Shown: one piece after another, positions 52,398-60,078 of the stretch
How positions within the stretch are numbered: position 1 is the stretch's first letter
Layout: every line of letters begins with the position of its first letter
DNA from: Clostridium sp.
Lineage (GTDB): Bacteria > Bacillota > Clostridia > Clostridiales > Clostridiaceae
Length of the DNA: 64,000 nt
NCBI GenBank assembly: GCA_029257045.1
Contig: JARIDB010000004.1
Span: forward strand, 1-64,000
Reading direction: 5' to 3'
The notes under the pieces: model-generated
Database searches by the model: none
Told to the model about the DNA's origin: nothing
The model's input: only the letters and a program-made list of their open reading frames with translations
Position numbers and translations under genes: made by a program

Positions 52398-52616
52398 ATG
52401 CAATTTTTAGTTATTGTTTTTATTATTATTTTAGTATTACTTTTAATTTCTGGGCTTTATAACTTAAGCTTTGTAATACCTAAAAAACTAAAGGAACAAA
52501 TTGAAAATCAAGAATTAAATAATGAAGAACTTCAAAGAAGTTTAAGAAAATCAAACGATAATTTAAATTATTTAATCAATGAGGTTAGAAAAATAAAAGA
52601 AGAAAAAACAACTTAA
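52398..52616 (+). CDS. Small membrane protein with coiled-coil tail, 72 residues
   Basis: Start follows AAAGGAGGA. A membrane helix (about 2-26, FLVIVFIIILVLLLISGLYN) precedes VIPKKLKEQIE and an acidic coiled coil (NEELQRSLRKSNDNLNYLI). Paralogue of the preceding gene, 33 bp away, in one operon that ends at a strong terminator. The coiled coil suggests homo- or hetero-oligomers between the two. Function unknown. Confidence 0.8.
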   Translation: MQFLVIVFIIILVLLLISGLYNLSFVIPKKLKEQIENQELNNEELQRSLRKSNDNLNYLINEVRKIKEEKTT

Positions 52617-52637
52617 TGATTAAGTTGTTTTTTTCTT
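52603..52637 (+). terminator. Terminator of the small membrane protein pair
   Basis: 14-bp stem AAAAAACAACTTAA (52603-52616) with its complement at 52620-52633, TGA loop, long T-run; the stop codon lies in the stem. Confidence 0.85.
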
Positions 52638-52651
52638 TTTTAATATATATT

Positions 52652-53161
52652 CTAAACTGTACATTTCATAATGAAACTATTAAAATCTATTCTATATTCT
52701 ATTTCTTTATTAAGTTCTTTATATTTCCTAAAACCTAATCCCATAAAAAGATTTTGTGATCTTCTATTTTCTTTTTTTATTTTAGCTACTACTACTTCAC
52801 TTCTCATTTCAAAAAAAGCAAACTTTAATGCTTCAAATACTGATTTATGACCAATTCCATAACCCCATAATTCTTTTTTCCCAACCGCTATAACTATTTC
52901 TGTAATTTCTTTTTTAGGTATAAGTCTTAAAAAACCTATAGTGCCATAATGATTTTTTATAGTGAAAAATCTACAATTATTATTGAAAAGATGTGTTAAT
53001 ATAGGCATATTAATTCTATTTATAACGCTAATTAAATTTTCTCTAGCTTTTTCATCTTCATTTAAGTTACTTACTATTTCCTCATCACAAAGCCAATCAC
53101 ATATTTTCTCAGCATCTGCCCTATAAACTTCTCTACTTAGATTAATATTGTTTAACTCCAC
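52652..53161 (-). CDS. GNAT family N-acetyltransferase
   Basis: 169 residues, GTG start with AAGGAGTG 8 bases before. The acetyl-CoA-binding region is ELWGYGIGHKSVFEALKFAF, preceded by the beta-strand GTIGFLRLIPKKEI and followed by SQNLFMGLGFRKYKELN. This RimJ/RimL-like layout suggests acetylation of amines or protein N-termini. Substrate unknown. Monocistronic. Confidence 0.85.
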   Translation of the reverse strand: MELNNINLSREVYRADAEKICDWLCDEEIVSNLNEDEKARENLISVINRINMPILTHLFNNNCRFFTIKNHYGTIGFLRLIPKKEITEIVIAVGKKELWGYGIGHKSVFEALKFAFFEMRSEVVVAKIKKENRRSQNLFMGLGFRKYKELNKEIEYRIDFNSFIMKCTV

Positions 53162-53490
53162 AAATTACACTCCTTGTTATTATAATTTTAACCTCATTTT
53201 CTTATACTAATTCTATGGTTATATTACTAGTATATTTCAAATAAGTAAAAACTAATTTTAGTAATTTATGAAGTTTAACTTTAATTTAATTAATTTCTCT
53301 ATCTTTTTCAAGTTTTTTGTATAATACTTAGTTTTACCATATTTAGTATTTAACTTCCATTTTAATCAATTAACTTACTTTTTATTACATACTATTTTCA
53401 CTTTTCTTTTAATTTTATAGTTGTTTCTTTTTTAATTATAATTAAACAAGGCTTATATCTAATTATGATATAAGCCTTTATTTTAATTTA
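53162..53490. other. Intergenic region, 329 bp
   Basis: Very AT-rich, with the GNAT promoter near its left end and the DUF1836 gene terminator (53440-53478) at its right end. I see no gene or repeat in the middle. Confidence 0.55.
53440..53478 (-). terminator. Terminator of the DegV-DUF1836 operon
   Basis: 12-bp stem AAGGCTTATATC (53448-53459) with GATATAAGCCTT (53467-53478), T-rich on the minus strand. Confidence 0.8.
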
Positions 53491-53997
53491 TTATATTTTC
53501 TGCAAATAAAATTGTATTCCTATTTTGTGGGCAAAAGACATAACTGCTGATCTAAGTACTTCTGTTTCCAAACTTGTTTTTTTATTAGAATTTACCTTTG
53601 AAAAATCTCTAGTTTTAAAAACTGAAACCATAGCAGTTTCTAATTCTGAACAAAACAAATTATAAGCTTCCTCTATTTCACATATTTCTATTTGCTTATT
53701 AATTAATTGACATATTTCTTGTATAGTTAATATTTGTTTTAAAACACAGACAACTATTAAATATGCTATATGCTTATTATCATACTTTTTATCTTTCGGA
53801 GGATATACGACCTTTTGTTTAACATAATTATTTATCATAGTAGGAGTTAATATTTTTTGATTGTAAGCAAAGCTTATAGATCTTAATATTTCTTCAATAT
53901 AAATAATTACTTGTTCTTTATATAAAGGAACCGTTGGTAATTCATTAAACCGTGGGCAATGAAAATTTGATATTTCATCACTACTTATTTTCTCCAT
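53491..53997 (-). CDS. DUF1836 family protein
   Basis: 168 residues. The family core, FHCPRFNELPTVPLYKEQVI then LTPTMINNYVKQKVVYPP and IAYLIVVCVLKQILTIQEI, is clear. The middle part looks like a MerR-type winged helix-turn-helix, so a DNA-binding role is plausible but unproven. The start follows AGGAGGAAA. It lies 18 bp after the DegV gene and is probably co-transcribed. Confidence 0.85.
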   Translation of the reverse strand: MEKISSDEISNFHCPRFNELPTVPLYKEQVIIYIEEILRSISFAYNQKILTPTMINNYVKQKVVYPPKDKKYDNKHIAYLIVVCVLKQILTIQEICQLINKQIEICEIEEAYNLFCSELETAMVSVFKTRDFSKVNSNKKTSLETEVLRSAVMSFAHKIGIQFYLQKI

Positions 53998-54015
53998 ATT
54001 TCCTCCTAACTAAGA

Positions 54016-54867
54016 TTATATACATAAGCTATGTTTTTTAATTATTTGTATAGCTATACAGCCTGGACCACCTTGAGTCACAAAGGCTGGACTTAAAATT
54101 TTAGTAATTATCTCCAAATTTTCTATTTTTTCTTTTATTATTCTTTTAGCTTCTTCTGCTAGTTCTTCACTTAATGCGTGAGCAATATAAACATTATAAC
54201 TTTTATCTATATTATTTTCTGTGAAATAATCACATATTTTTTGTATTGCTTTTTTAAAGGATCTTTTAGTAGCGTATTTATCTAATGTTTTACCATCTTT
54301 AGATATCTTTAATACAGGTACTAATTTTATAGCACTTCCAATTTTTCCAACTAAAGGTGAAAGTCTTCCCCCTCTAACTAAAAAGTCAAAATCATTTGGT
54401 ATTAAAAATGATGTTGAAGTTTCCTTTAACTCATTAATTTCTTGAACTATTTTGTCTTTTATGTAACCTTTTTCTACAAGTTTTACAGCCAAATCTACTA
54501 GATATCTATGTGGTCCACAAAGTGTCTTAGAATTTATAACTTCTATCCTATCCGGATTTTCATCCATTCCTTTTGCAATACAAGCTGAATTATAAGTTCC
54601 TGAAAGTCCATCTGCCATAGAAATATTAATTATCTCAGCATCTTTATCTTTTGTGTAAATTTCAATTACCTTCCCAATTGATGGTTGCGAAGATTTTGGA
54701 ACGTTTCCTTCGTTTATAATATCTATAAACTCCTTAGTGTCTATATCTTCAAATTCTGTATAAGTATTTCCTTTTATAGTAACGGAAAGTGGTGCAATAT
54801 CTACTTTATTTGCTTGTCCTTCTTTTATAGAATACAGTGTTGATGAGTCTGATACAATTTTAATCAT
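54016..54867 (-). CDS. DegV family fatty-acid-binding protein
   Basis: 283 residues from ATG 54867 (IKIVSDSSTLYSIKEG is the standard opening); the longer frame would include the GAGGAAAAT site. DegV signatures are PLSVTIKGNTYTEFEDI, KSSQPSIGKVIEIYTKD, NISMADGLSGTYNSACIAK and FDFLVRGGRLSPLVGKIGS. The family presents fatty acids to the FakA kinase for phospholipid synthesis. No fakA gene is nearby. Confidence 0.92.
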   Translation of the reverse strand: MIKIVSDSSTLYSIKEGQANKVDIAPLSVTIKGNTYTEFEDIDTKEFIDIINEGNVPKSSQPSIGKVIEIYTKDKDAEIINISMADGLSGTYNSACIAKGMDENPDRIEVINSKTLCGPHRYLVDLAVKLVEKGYIKDKIVQEINELKETSTSFLIPNDFDFLVRGGRLSPLVGKIGSAIKLVPVLKISKDGKTLDKYATKRSFKKAIQKICDYFTENNIDKSYNVYIAHALSEELAEEAKRIIKEKIENLEIITKILSPAFVTQGGPGCIAIQIIKKHSLCI

Positions 54868-54992
54868 ACTATTTTCCTCATTTCGCATTTTAATCTAATA
54901 TATCTAGTTTTGAAAACCATTTGTTTTAGATTATCATTCTAAGTTCCAACTGTCAACAGATTTTTGTAAACATTTAAATAGCTTTTCAGAAA

Positions 54993-55649
54993 TTAATCTA
55001 TTTGATTTGCTATTTTAACCAGTTCCTTTGCATGTTCTTTTAATATCTCAAATTTACCTTCATTAATTAACTTTTTATTTGTCAAATAGTTGCTTATTCC
55101 AGCTCCTGCAAAACCTAATTTTAAGAAATCATATAAATTTTCAGGTGTTATACCTGCTGTTGCTATAAACTTAACATTATTTATAGGTCCTAATAGATCT
55201 TTAGCATAGCTAAGTCCTAATGTCCCCGCTGGAAATAACTTCACAAAATCTGCTCCTGATTTATGTGCTGATATTATTTCTGTTGGAGTCATAGCTCCTG
55301 GAATTGTTACTAATCCTCTTTTATTTGCCATTTTAATAATTTCTAAATCAACATTTGGTGATAATATATATTCTGCGCCTGAATTCTTCGCTGCAATTAC
55401 TTGTTCCTCTGTTATTACTGTTCCTGCCCCAATTTTAACTTTTCCTTGAAATTTTGAAGCTAATAATTCTATTGCTTCAGATGTATTTTTAATGCAGTTT
55501 TCATCATTTTGATCAAAAGTTACTTCAACTAACTTAATTCCACCTTCATACAATGTATTAACTAATTCAACTAATTTATCTCCATAAATTCCTCTACAAA
55601 TTGCTATTAGTTTATTATCTTCTATAAATTTAATTACTTCTTTCTTCAT
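54993..55649 (-). CDS. eda: KDPG/KHG aldolase
   Basis: 218 residues, class I aldolase of the Eda family. Visible motifs are LVEVTFDQ, GAGTVITEEQVIAAKNSGAEYILSP split across the catalytic Glu, IPGAMTPTEIISAH, and the Schiff-base lysine in FVKLFPAGTLG. It cleaves 2-keto-3-deoxy-6-phosphogluconate to pyruvate and glyceraldehyde-3-phosphate (or the galactonate or hydroxyglutarate analogue). No partner kinase or dehydratase gene is adjacent, although a galactonate dehydratase lies 8 kb away. Start follows AGGAGTG. Confidence 0.92.
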   Translation of the reverse strand: MKKEVIKFIEDNKLIAICRGIYGDKLVELVNTLYEGGIKLVEVTFDQNDENCIKNTSEAIELLASKFQGKVKIGAGTVITEEQVIAAKNSGAEYILSPNVDLEIIKMANKRGLVTIPGAMTPTEIISAHKSGADFVKLFPAGTLGLSYAKDLLGPINNVKFIATAGITPENLYDFLKLGFAGAGISNYLTNKKLINEGKFEILKEHAKELVKIANQID

Positions 55650-55865
55650 TTTTACACTCCTATTTCTTTTTTCTTTAAATTCTAAATATATTTTACTATA
55701 TTATCTTATTTGACTAAACATAAATATATAATATTATTTATATCTTTATGTTGCAATCAATATTTTATATCTAACATATTAAAATCGCTAATTGATGAGA
55801 TTTAAGTACTTTTATTACTTGGATACTTATGTAAGTAATAAAATAACCTATGTTTTTAAATTAAT

Positions 55866-55910
55866 AAAGCTATTCTTAATTTATTATGAAGTGAAATTAA
55901 GAATAGCTTT
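55866..55910 (-). terminator. Terminator of the DAP dehydrogenase gene
   Basis: Perfect 17-bp stem (55866-55882 with 55894-55910) directly after the stop codon, followed by TTAATTT on the minus strand. A second hairpin lies at 55810-55843. Confidence 0.75.
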
Positions 55911-55913
55911 AAA

Positions 55914-56891
55914 TTATAAATATTCTCTTCTAAGTTCTTCTCCTGTTTTCCTCGATATATAACTAATAGGTACATCTAATATAGATATAGCACCAGTTTT
56001 CCCTTCATTAGATAACCTATATACAGCTCTAGCATAAGCTATTAAAATATTAGAAGTAAATTCAGGATTACTATCAAGTTTTAAATTGAACTCAATTTTT
56101 TGATTTGTATCTTCTCCAGTAATTCCTGTCCTAATTACAAATCCACCATGAGGCATTCCCTTATGATTAGATTCAAACTCTTCTTCTGTTATAAAATCTA
56201 TTGTTGTATCATAATCTAAAAAATAGTTTTTCATATTTTTTATTTTATATTCTATATTTTCTAAATCTGCTCCTTTTTCTGGAACTATATAACAATGTCT
56301 TGTATGTTTTTCCCTTGTATCTAAGTATTTAACTTCTCCACTCCGAACCTTTTCTATAGCATTCTCTATAGGATTTGTATATTGAATTCCGAATTTCACT
56401 CCTACTACTCTTTTAATAGCATCTGAATGACCTTGACTTACACCTTTTCCCCAAAAGGTATGTTCTTGTCCTATTGGCAAAACAGCTTCTCCTAATACCC
56501 TATTTAAAGAAAATAAACCTGGATCCCATCCTACAGAAATTAATCCTAGCTTTCCTGATTTTCTTGCTACTTCATTTACCTTTTCAAAATGTTCTGGTAT
56601 GTTGGCATGAGTATCAAAACTGTCTACAACATTAAAATCTTCTATTAAATTAGGTGTTTGAATTGGTAAATCTTTTGCTGAACCTCCACATACAATTATA
56701 ACGTCTATCTTATCCTTATAATTTTTAACTTCAGATATTGGCAAAACTTTATTCTTTGCCTTAATTACCTTTGTATCTCTTCTAGTAAATATTCCAACTA
56801 ATTCAAAATCATCATTTTGATTAACTGAAAATTCAATACCCTTTCCTAAGTTACCATAACCTACTACACCAATTCTAATCTTATCTTTCAT
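55914..56891 (-). CDS. ddh: meso-Diaminopimelate dehydrogenase
   Basis: 325 residues from ATG 56891 (the frame runs five codons further into the ribosome site). It converts tetrahydrodipicolinate to meso-DAP in one NADPH-dependent step, feeding lysine and peptidoglycan. The Rossmann motif is IGVVGYGNLGKGIE; VVDSFDTHANIPEHF, ISVGWDPGLFSLNRVL, GVSQGHSDAIKRV and THGGF-type PHGGFVIRTG follow as in known enzymes. Monocistronic. Confidence 0.95.
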   Translation of the reverse strand: MKDKIRIGVVGYGNLGKGIEFSVNQNDDFELVGIFTRRDTKVIKAKNKVLPISEVKNYKDKIDVIIVCGGSAKDLPIQTPNLIEDFNVVDSFDTHANIPEHFEKVNEVARKSGKLGLISVGWDPGLFSLNRVLGEAVLPIGQEHTFWGKGVSQGHSDAIKRVVGVKFGIQYTNPIENAIEKVRSGEVKYLDTREKHTRHCYIVPEKGADLENIEYKIKNMKNYFLDYDTTIDFITEEEFESNHKGMPHGGFVIRTGITGEDTNQKIEFNLKLDSNPEFTSNILIAYARAVYRLSNEGKTGAISILDVPISYISRKTGEELRREYL

Positions 56892-57022
56892 ACATTTCCT
56901 TAGCATACAACTAAGGATACCCCCTATTTATTACTTTATTACTCTTGCGAATAAAACTTAAATTAATTCTACCATATTTTTTCCATTTCTTCTACATTTG
57001 AAGTTAGTTTTACATTCAACCT

Positions 57023-57517
57023 TTATTTATTATAATTCTTTTTTTCTAAATCTAAAAGATACTTTTTTAGCTCCAATCCGCCTCCATACCCTACTAGTTC
57101 CCCATTTTGTCCTATAACTCTATGGCAAGGTATAATTATTAACATTTTATTTTTATTATTAGCCATACCAACAGCTCTTGCAGCAGTTGGTTTTCCTATT
57201 TTTATAGCTATATCTTTATAACTTCTAGTTTCTCCATAGGGTATCTTAATAAGCTCCTCCCATACTTTTTTTTGAAATTCTGTACCTTCTAATGATAAAG
57301 AAATTGTAAATTCCTTTCTTTCCCCTTTAAAATACTCATCTAGTTCATTATGTGCTTTTGAAATCAATGAAGTTTCTTCTAAAGTATAATTCTTAGCTTT
57401 AATTAACTTTTCTTTATCTTCTATTTCCTTTTCAGTATAAATATCTGTGATCCCATATCCATTTTCTACTATCCCAACTTCTCCTATTGGGCTATTATAA
57501 AAAAATATTCTTTCCAC
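57023..57517 (-). CDS. ogt: Methylated-DNA-[protein]-cysteine S-methyltransferase
   Basis: 164 residues, GTG start behind GAGGAGAAAA. It transfers the alkyl group from O6-methylguanine to its own cysteine. The reactive Cys lies in IIPCHRVIGQNGELVGYGGG, and the DNA-binding helix region reads EELIKIPYGETRSYKDIA. It is a suicide repair protein without the Ada regulatory domain. It follows a GNAT gene by 20 bp and may be in an operon with it and the Rrf2 gene. Confidence 0.95.
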   Translation of the reverse strand: MERIFFYNSPIGEVGIVENGYGITDIYTEKEIEDKEKLIKAKNYTLEETSLISKAHNELDEYFKGERKEFTISLSLEGTEFQKKVWEELIKIPYGETRSYKDIAIKIGKPTAARAVGMANNKNKMLIIIPCHRVIGQNGELVGYGGGLELKKYLLDLEKKNYNK

Positions 57518-57537
57518 TTTTCTCCTCTAACCTTCTC

Positions 57538-58041
57538 TTATATTACCTTTTCTAAGGCTATTCTTTTTATGTTACCTTCTAAATATATAACTCCACAGTA
57601 TATAAACTTATTTTTTTTAAGCAACTTTTGCATAGCTATATTATCTTCATGAGTATCAATTTTTATATTTCTTATTCCTTTATCTAAGCATATTTCCTCA
57701 CATCTTTTAATTATTTCTGTACCAATACCCTTAATCTTAAGATTTCTATCAACTGCAATTCTATGTATTACCCCATATTTCCCTAAAGAAATCCACTCTC
57801 CATCATATATTTCATCATAAGTTTCTTCTACATCAAAGGATATTGCTGCAGTCCCTAATATAGATTCCTTATCCTCTAAAACATAACTATATCCATTTTC
57901 TATATCTCCTAGAATAACTTCTTCATTTGGGTAACCATTTTGCCACTGTTCAATATTATTTCCTTTTAAAAATTCTTTAGCTCCATTTATAATATTCATT
58001 ATATTTTCCAAGTCTTTTTCTGTTGATTTTCTAAATGTCAT
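57538..58041 (-). CDS. GNAT family N-acetyltransferase
   Basis: 167 residues. The opening FRKSTEKDLENIMNIINGAK and the acetyl-CoA loop RNLKIKGIGTEIIKRCEEI, followed by IKIDTHEDNIAMQKLLKKNKF, are typical. YCGVIYLEGNIKRIALEK ends the fold. Substrate unknown. It lies 12 bp after the Rrf2 gene on the same strand, probably co-transcribed. Confidence 0.9.
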   Translation of the reverse strand: MTFRKSTEKDLENIMNIINGAKEFLKGNNIEQWQNGYPNEEVILGDIENGYSYVLEDKESILGTAAISFDVEETYDEIYDGEWISLGKYGVIHRIAVDRNLKIKGIGTEIIKRCEEICLDKGIRNIKIDTHEDNIAMQKLLKKNKFIYCGVIYLEGNIKRIALEKVI

Positions 58042-58053
58042 TTTTATTTCCCC

Positions 58054-58446
58054 CTATAAAATATCTTCTAATGTGTACTTTGACATTTCTTTTATAAAAG
58101 ATTTTAAGGAACTTGAAATTGCTCCTTTTAATTTACAATCATAAATTAGAGGGCATGTGCTTTTGTTATTCATACATTCTACTAAATTTAAATTTTCTTC
58201 TGTTAACTTAAGTACTTCCCCTAGATTTATCTTATCTGGAGTAAGCCCTAGTTTAACTCCCCCATTTCGTCCTTTAATTGAAGTTAAGTATTCTGTTTTA
58301 GCTAATTTATTAATAATCTTCTTTAAGTGATGAAGTGGAATATCTAAATCTTCTGATAACCTGTCTATAGTTAAATTTTCTTTGCTGTTTCTTCCTAAAT
58401 ACATTAAAGCCCTAAAAGCATAATCTGTGAATTTAGATAATTGCAT
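58054..58446 (-). CDS. Rrf2 family regulator, NsrR-like
   Basis: 130 residues. The winged helix starts MQLSKFTDYAFRALMYLGRN, with the recognition helix near IPLHHLKKIINKLAKTEYL and the wing GRNGGVKLG. Three cysteines, Cys91, Cys98 and Cys104, stand where NsrR and IscR ligate an Fe-S cluster. It faces the globin gene divergently across an NsrR-type palindrome. Likely an NO sensor that represses the globin gene and itself. The first gene of a possible operon with a GNAT and ogt. Confidence 0.88.
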   Translation of the reverse strand: MQLSKFTDYAFRALMYLGRNSKENLTIDRLSEDLDIPLHHLKKIINKLAKTEYLTSIKGRNGGVKLGLTPDKINLGEVLKLTEENLNLVECMNNKSTCPLIYDCKLKGAISSSLKSFIKEMSKYTLEDIL

Positions 58447-58507
58447 CTTAACCTCTTCTTTCTTATTTATATTTATTTATATCTTACCAAAAAAATCATA
58501 TTTTTAA

Positions 58508-58530
58508 AAGGTGCTTTTTATTTGCACCTT
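58508..58530. promoter_or_regulatory. NsrR-type operator
   Basis: AAGGTGC-N9-GCACCTT, 23 bp, inside a longer AAAAGGTGC/GCACCTTTT inverted repeat. E. coli NsrR sites are AAGATGC-N9-GCATCTT, the same spacing and one changed base per arm. It overlaps the -35 of the globin promoter. Confidence 0.75.
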
Positions 58531-58550
58531 TTAAATTATTATGTTATTAT
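58522..58550 (+). promoter_or_regulatory. Promoter of the globin gene
   Basis: -35 TTGCAC (58522-58527), 17-bp spacer, -10 TATTAT (58545-58550). The -35 lies inside the NsrR-type operator. Confidence 0.7.
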
Positions 58551-58598
58551 CTATTTATAAATTATTTAAATAAACTATACCATTAAGGAGAGATTAGA

Positions 58599-59039
58599 AT
58601 GTTAGATAAAAAAACAATAGATATAGTAAAAAGTACAGTACCAGCGATTAGAGCACAAGGACTTGAAATTACAAGTGTATTTTATAAAACAATGTTTGAA
58701 AGAAATCCAGAGGTAAAATCCTTTTTTAATATGGATAAACAAGATTCTGGAGAACAACCAAAGGCTTTGGCTTTAACTATTTTGGCCGCTGCACAAAATA
58801 TAGATAACTTAGAAGCTATTATTCCCGTTGCTAAGAGAATTGGAGAAATACATTGTAGGCTTAATATAAAGCCTGAACATTATCCAATTGTTGGTGAAAA
58901 CTTATTAATAGCAATTAAAGAAGTTTTAGGTGCTGTTGCTACTGATGAAATAATAGATGCTTGGGGACAAGCTTATGGAGTTATTGCTGAAGTATTCATA
59001 AATATTGAAAAAGAAATGTATGCTGAAATAAACAAATAA
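58599..59039 (+). CDS. Single-domain globin (flavohaemoglobin-type haem domain)
   Basis: 146 residues, corresponding to the globin domain of Hmp with no FAD or NAD reductase part. Haem-pocket residues are conserved at the Hmp positions: Tyr29 (VFYK), Gln53 (GEQPKAL) and proximal His85 (EIHCRLNI). These favour NO dioxygenase or NO-binding chemistry; without a fused reductase it needs another electron donor. Start follows AAGGAGAG. Divergent from the NsrR-like gene and expected to be induced by NO. Confidence 0.92.
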   Translation: MLDKKTIDIVKSTVPAIRAQGLEITSVFYKTMFERNPEVKSFFNMDKQDSGEQPKALALTILAAAQNIDNLEAIIPVAKRIGEIHCRLNIKPEHYPIVGENLLIAIKEVLGAVATDEIIDAWGQAYGVIAEVFINIEKEMYAEINK

Positions 59040-59064
59040 TATATAAATATTAGCCAATTGATAT

Positions 59065-59115
59065 AATATTGACTCCTCTCTTTCTATTTGAATGTGGGGA
59101 GTCAATATTTTAATT
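59065..59115 (+). terminator. Terminator of the globin gene
   Basis: 12-bp stem AATATTGACTCC (59065-59076) with GGAGTCAATATT (59098-59109), then TTAATTC. Confidence 0.75.
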
Positions 59116-59243
59116 CATTGACTTTTCTTTAATTACTTATTATTTTACTATAGTTACAAATTACCAATCCTTATCTTAATGAAAAGAGGCTATCTCACAA
59201 TTTTAATTTTTACATTAAAGAGCTGTCTGCGACAGGACTACAC

Positions 59244-59774
59244 TTAGTAATCAAGTTGTTTTAACTTTAGAGTTACTTTATCCTCAGATACCTCTTCTAA
59301 TTTATATAATATTAACTTTCTATTTATATCATTCTCTATTTTATCTGAATTAGTAAAAAGTTCTCTAGTTGCTGTAATTGCATAAGCAAAAATAGTTGCT
59401 ACCCCATGGCTTCCTAATTCAAAGCCCATACTTTCTGTTTCTGAAAGATTACCTTTCATCAATTTGTATATTTCTTTACAATATACTCCTCTAATAATTA
59501 TAATGTCATATTTATATTTTAATCCTATTAATAACTCTGCAGGATTAAAAGCCTCAAAGGCTGGATTTTCCTTTTCTAAAGCAATAAGTTCATCTAATAC
59601 AGTGCCAGGGGTTTTATTTAATGTTTCAGCTAATGCAATCAATACTTTACTTGAATATTTTTCAACTTCTTTATTTGTATGTGTTGAAAGTAATTGTTGA
59701 CTAACTCCTGTTTTTTTATAAACATCATATCTTTTATAATTATTTCTTTGCAAGTATAAATCTAAATAATTCAT
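59244..59774 (-). CDS. HTH (XRE-like) protein of unknown function
   Basis: 176 residues. The N-terminal 70 residues look like an atypical lambda-repressor-type HTH (YDVYKKTGVSQQLLSTHTNK, then KVLIALAETLNKTPGTVLDEL). The remaining 100 residues (ELLIGLKYKYDIIIIRGVYC, GFELGSHGVATIFAYAITAT) form an unknown alpha-beta domain. Start follows GTGGAGGAA. It ends near a CTGTC/GACAG hairpin (59223-59235). No functional partner; target unknown. Confidence 0.7.
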   Translation of the reverse strand: MNYLDLYLQRNNYKRYDVYKKTGVSQQLLSTHTNKEVEKYSSKVLIALAETLNKTPGTVLDELIALEKENPAFEAFNPAELLIGLKYKYDIIIIRGVYCKEIYKLMKGNLSETESMGFELGSHGVATIFAYAITATRELFTNSDKIENDINRKLILYKLEEVSEDKVTLKLKQLDY

Positions 59775-60078
59775 TTTTATTCCTCCACTTTCTACTATTA
59801 ATAAATCTCATTAATTTTAGTAATCAATTATATTTTACTACTTAATTATATTATACTTTTATTAAAATGTGAATACTAATTTACCACTTTTTATATTTTT
59901 AAAATTATATTTATTATCTACATATCTCCTTATAAATAATAAAAGCCATTGCTTTATAACAATGACTTTTATACTAAATTCAATTTGTAAAAATAATGAA
60001 AGAGTAATATTTCATTATTATTATATCAAAACTTTATTACTTTTCACTTTTTATTTCTTAAATATATAACCTATTTTA
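59775..60078. other. Intergenic region, 304 bp
   Basis: Upstream region of the HTH gene plus two consecutive terminator-like hairpins (59939-60019) for the CoA-disulfide reductase fusion gene. No coding sequence. Confidence 0.55.
59939..60019 (-). terminator. Tandem terminators of the CoA-disulfide reductase fusion gene
   Basis: AATAATGAAA (59992-60001) pairs with TTTCATTATT (60010-60019), then TTTAC on the minus strand; further on, an imperfect AAAAG-CATTG/CAATG-CTTTT stem is followed by TTATTATTTAT. Confidence 0.65.

Noticed and set aside
55810..55843. TTTTATTACTT/AAGTAATAAAA hairpin as an operator of eda
   Set aside because: It lies downstream of the DAP dehydrogenase terminator and about 160 bp upstream of eda with no promoter aligned to it; role cannot be supported.
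59165..59240. Possible mobile-element remnant around GAGGCTATCTCACAA and CTGTCTGCGACAGG
   Set aside because: Only a 5-bp hairpin and loose similarity between the two parts; no terminal repeats or second copy found in the window.
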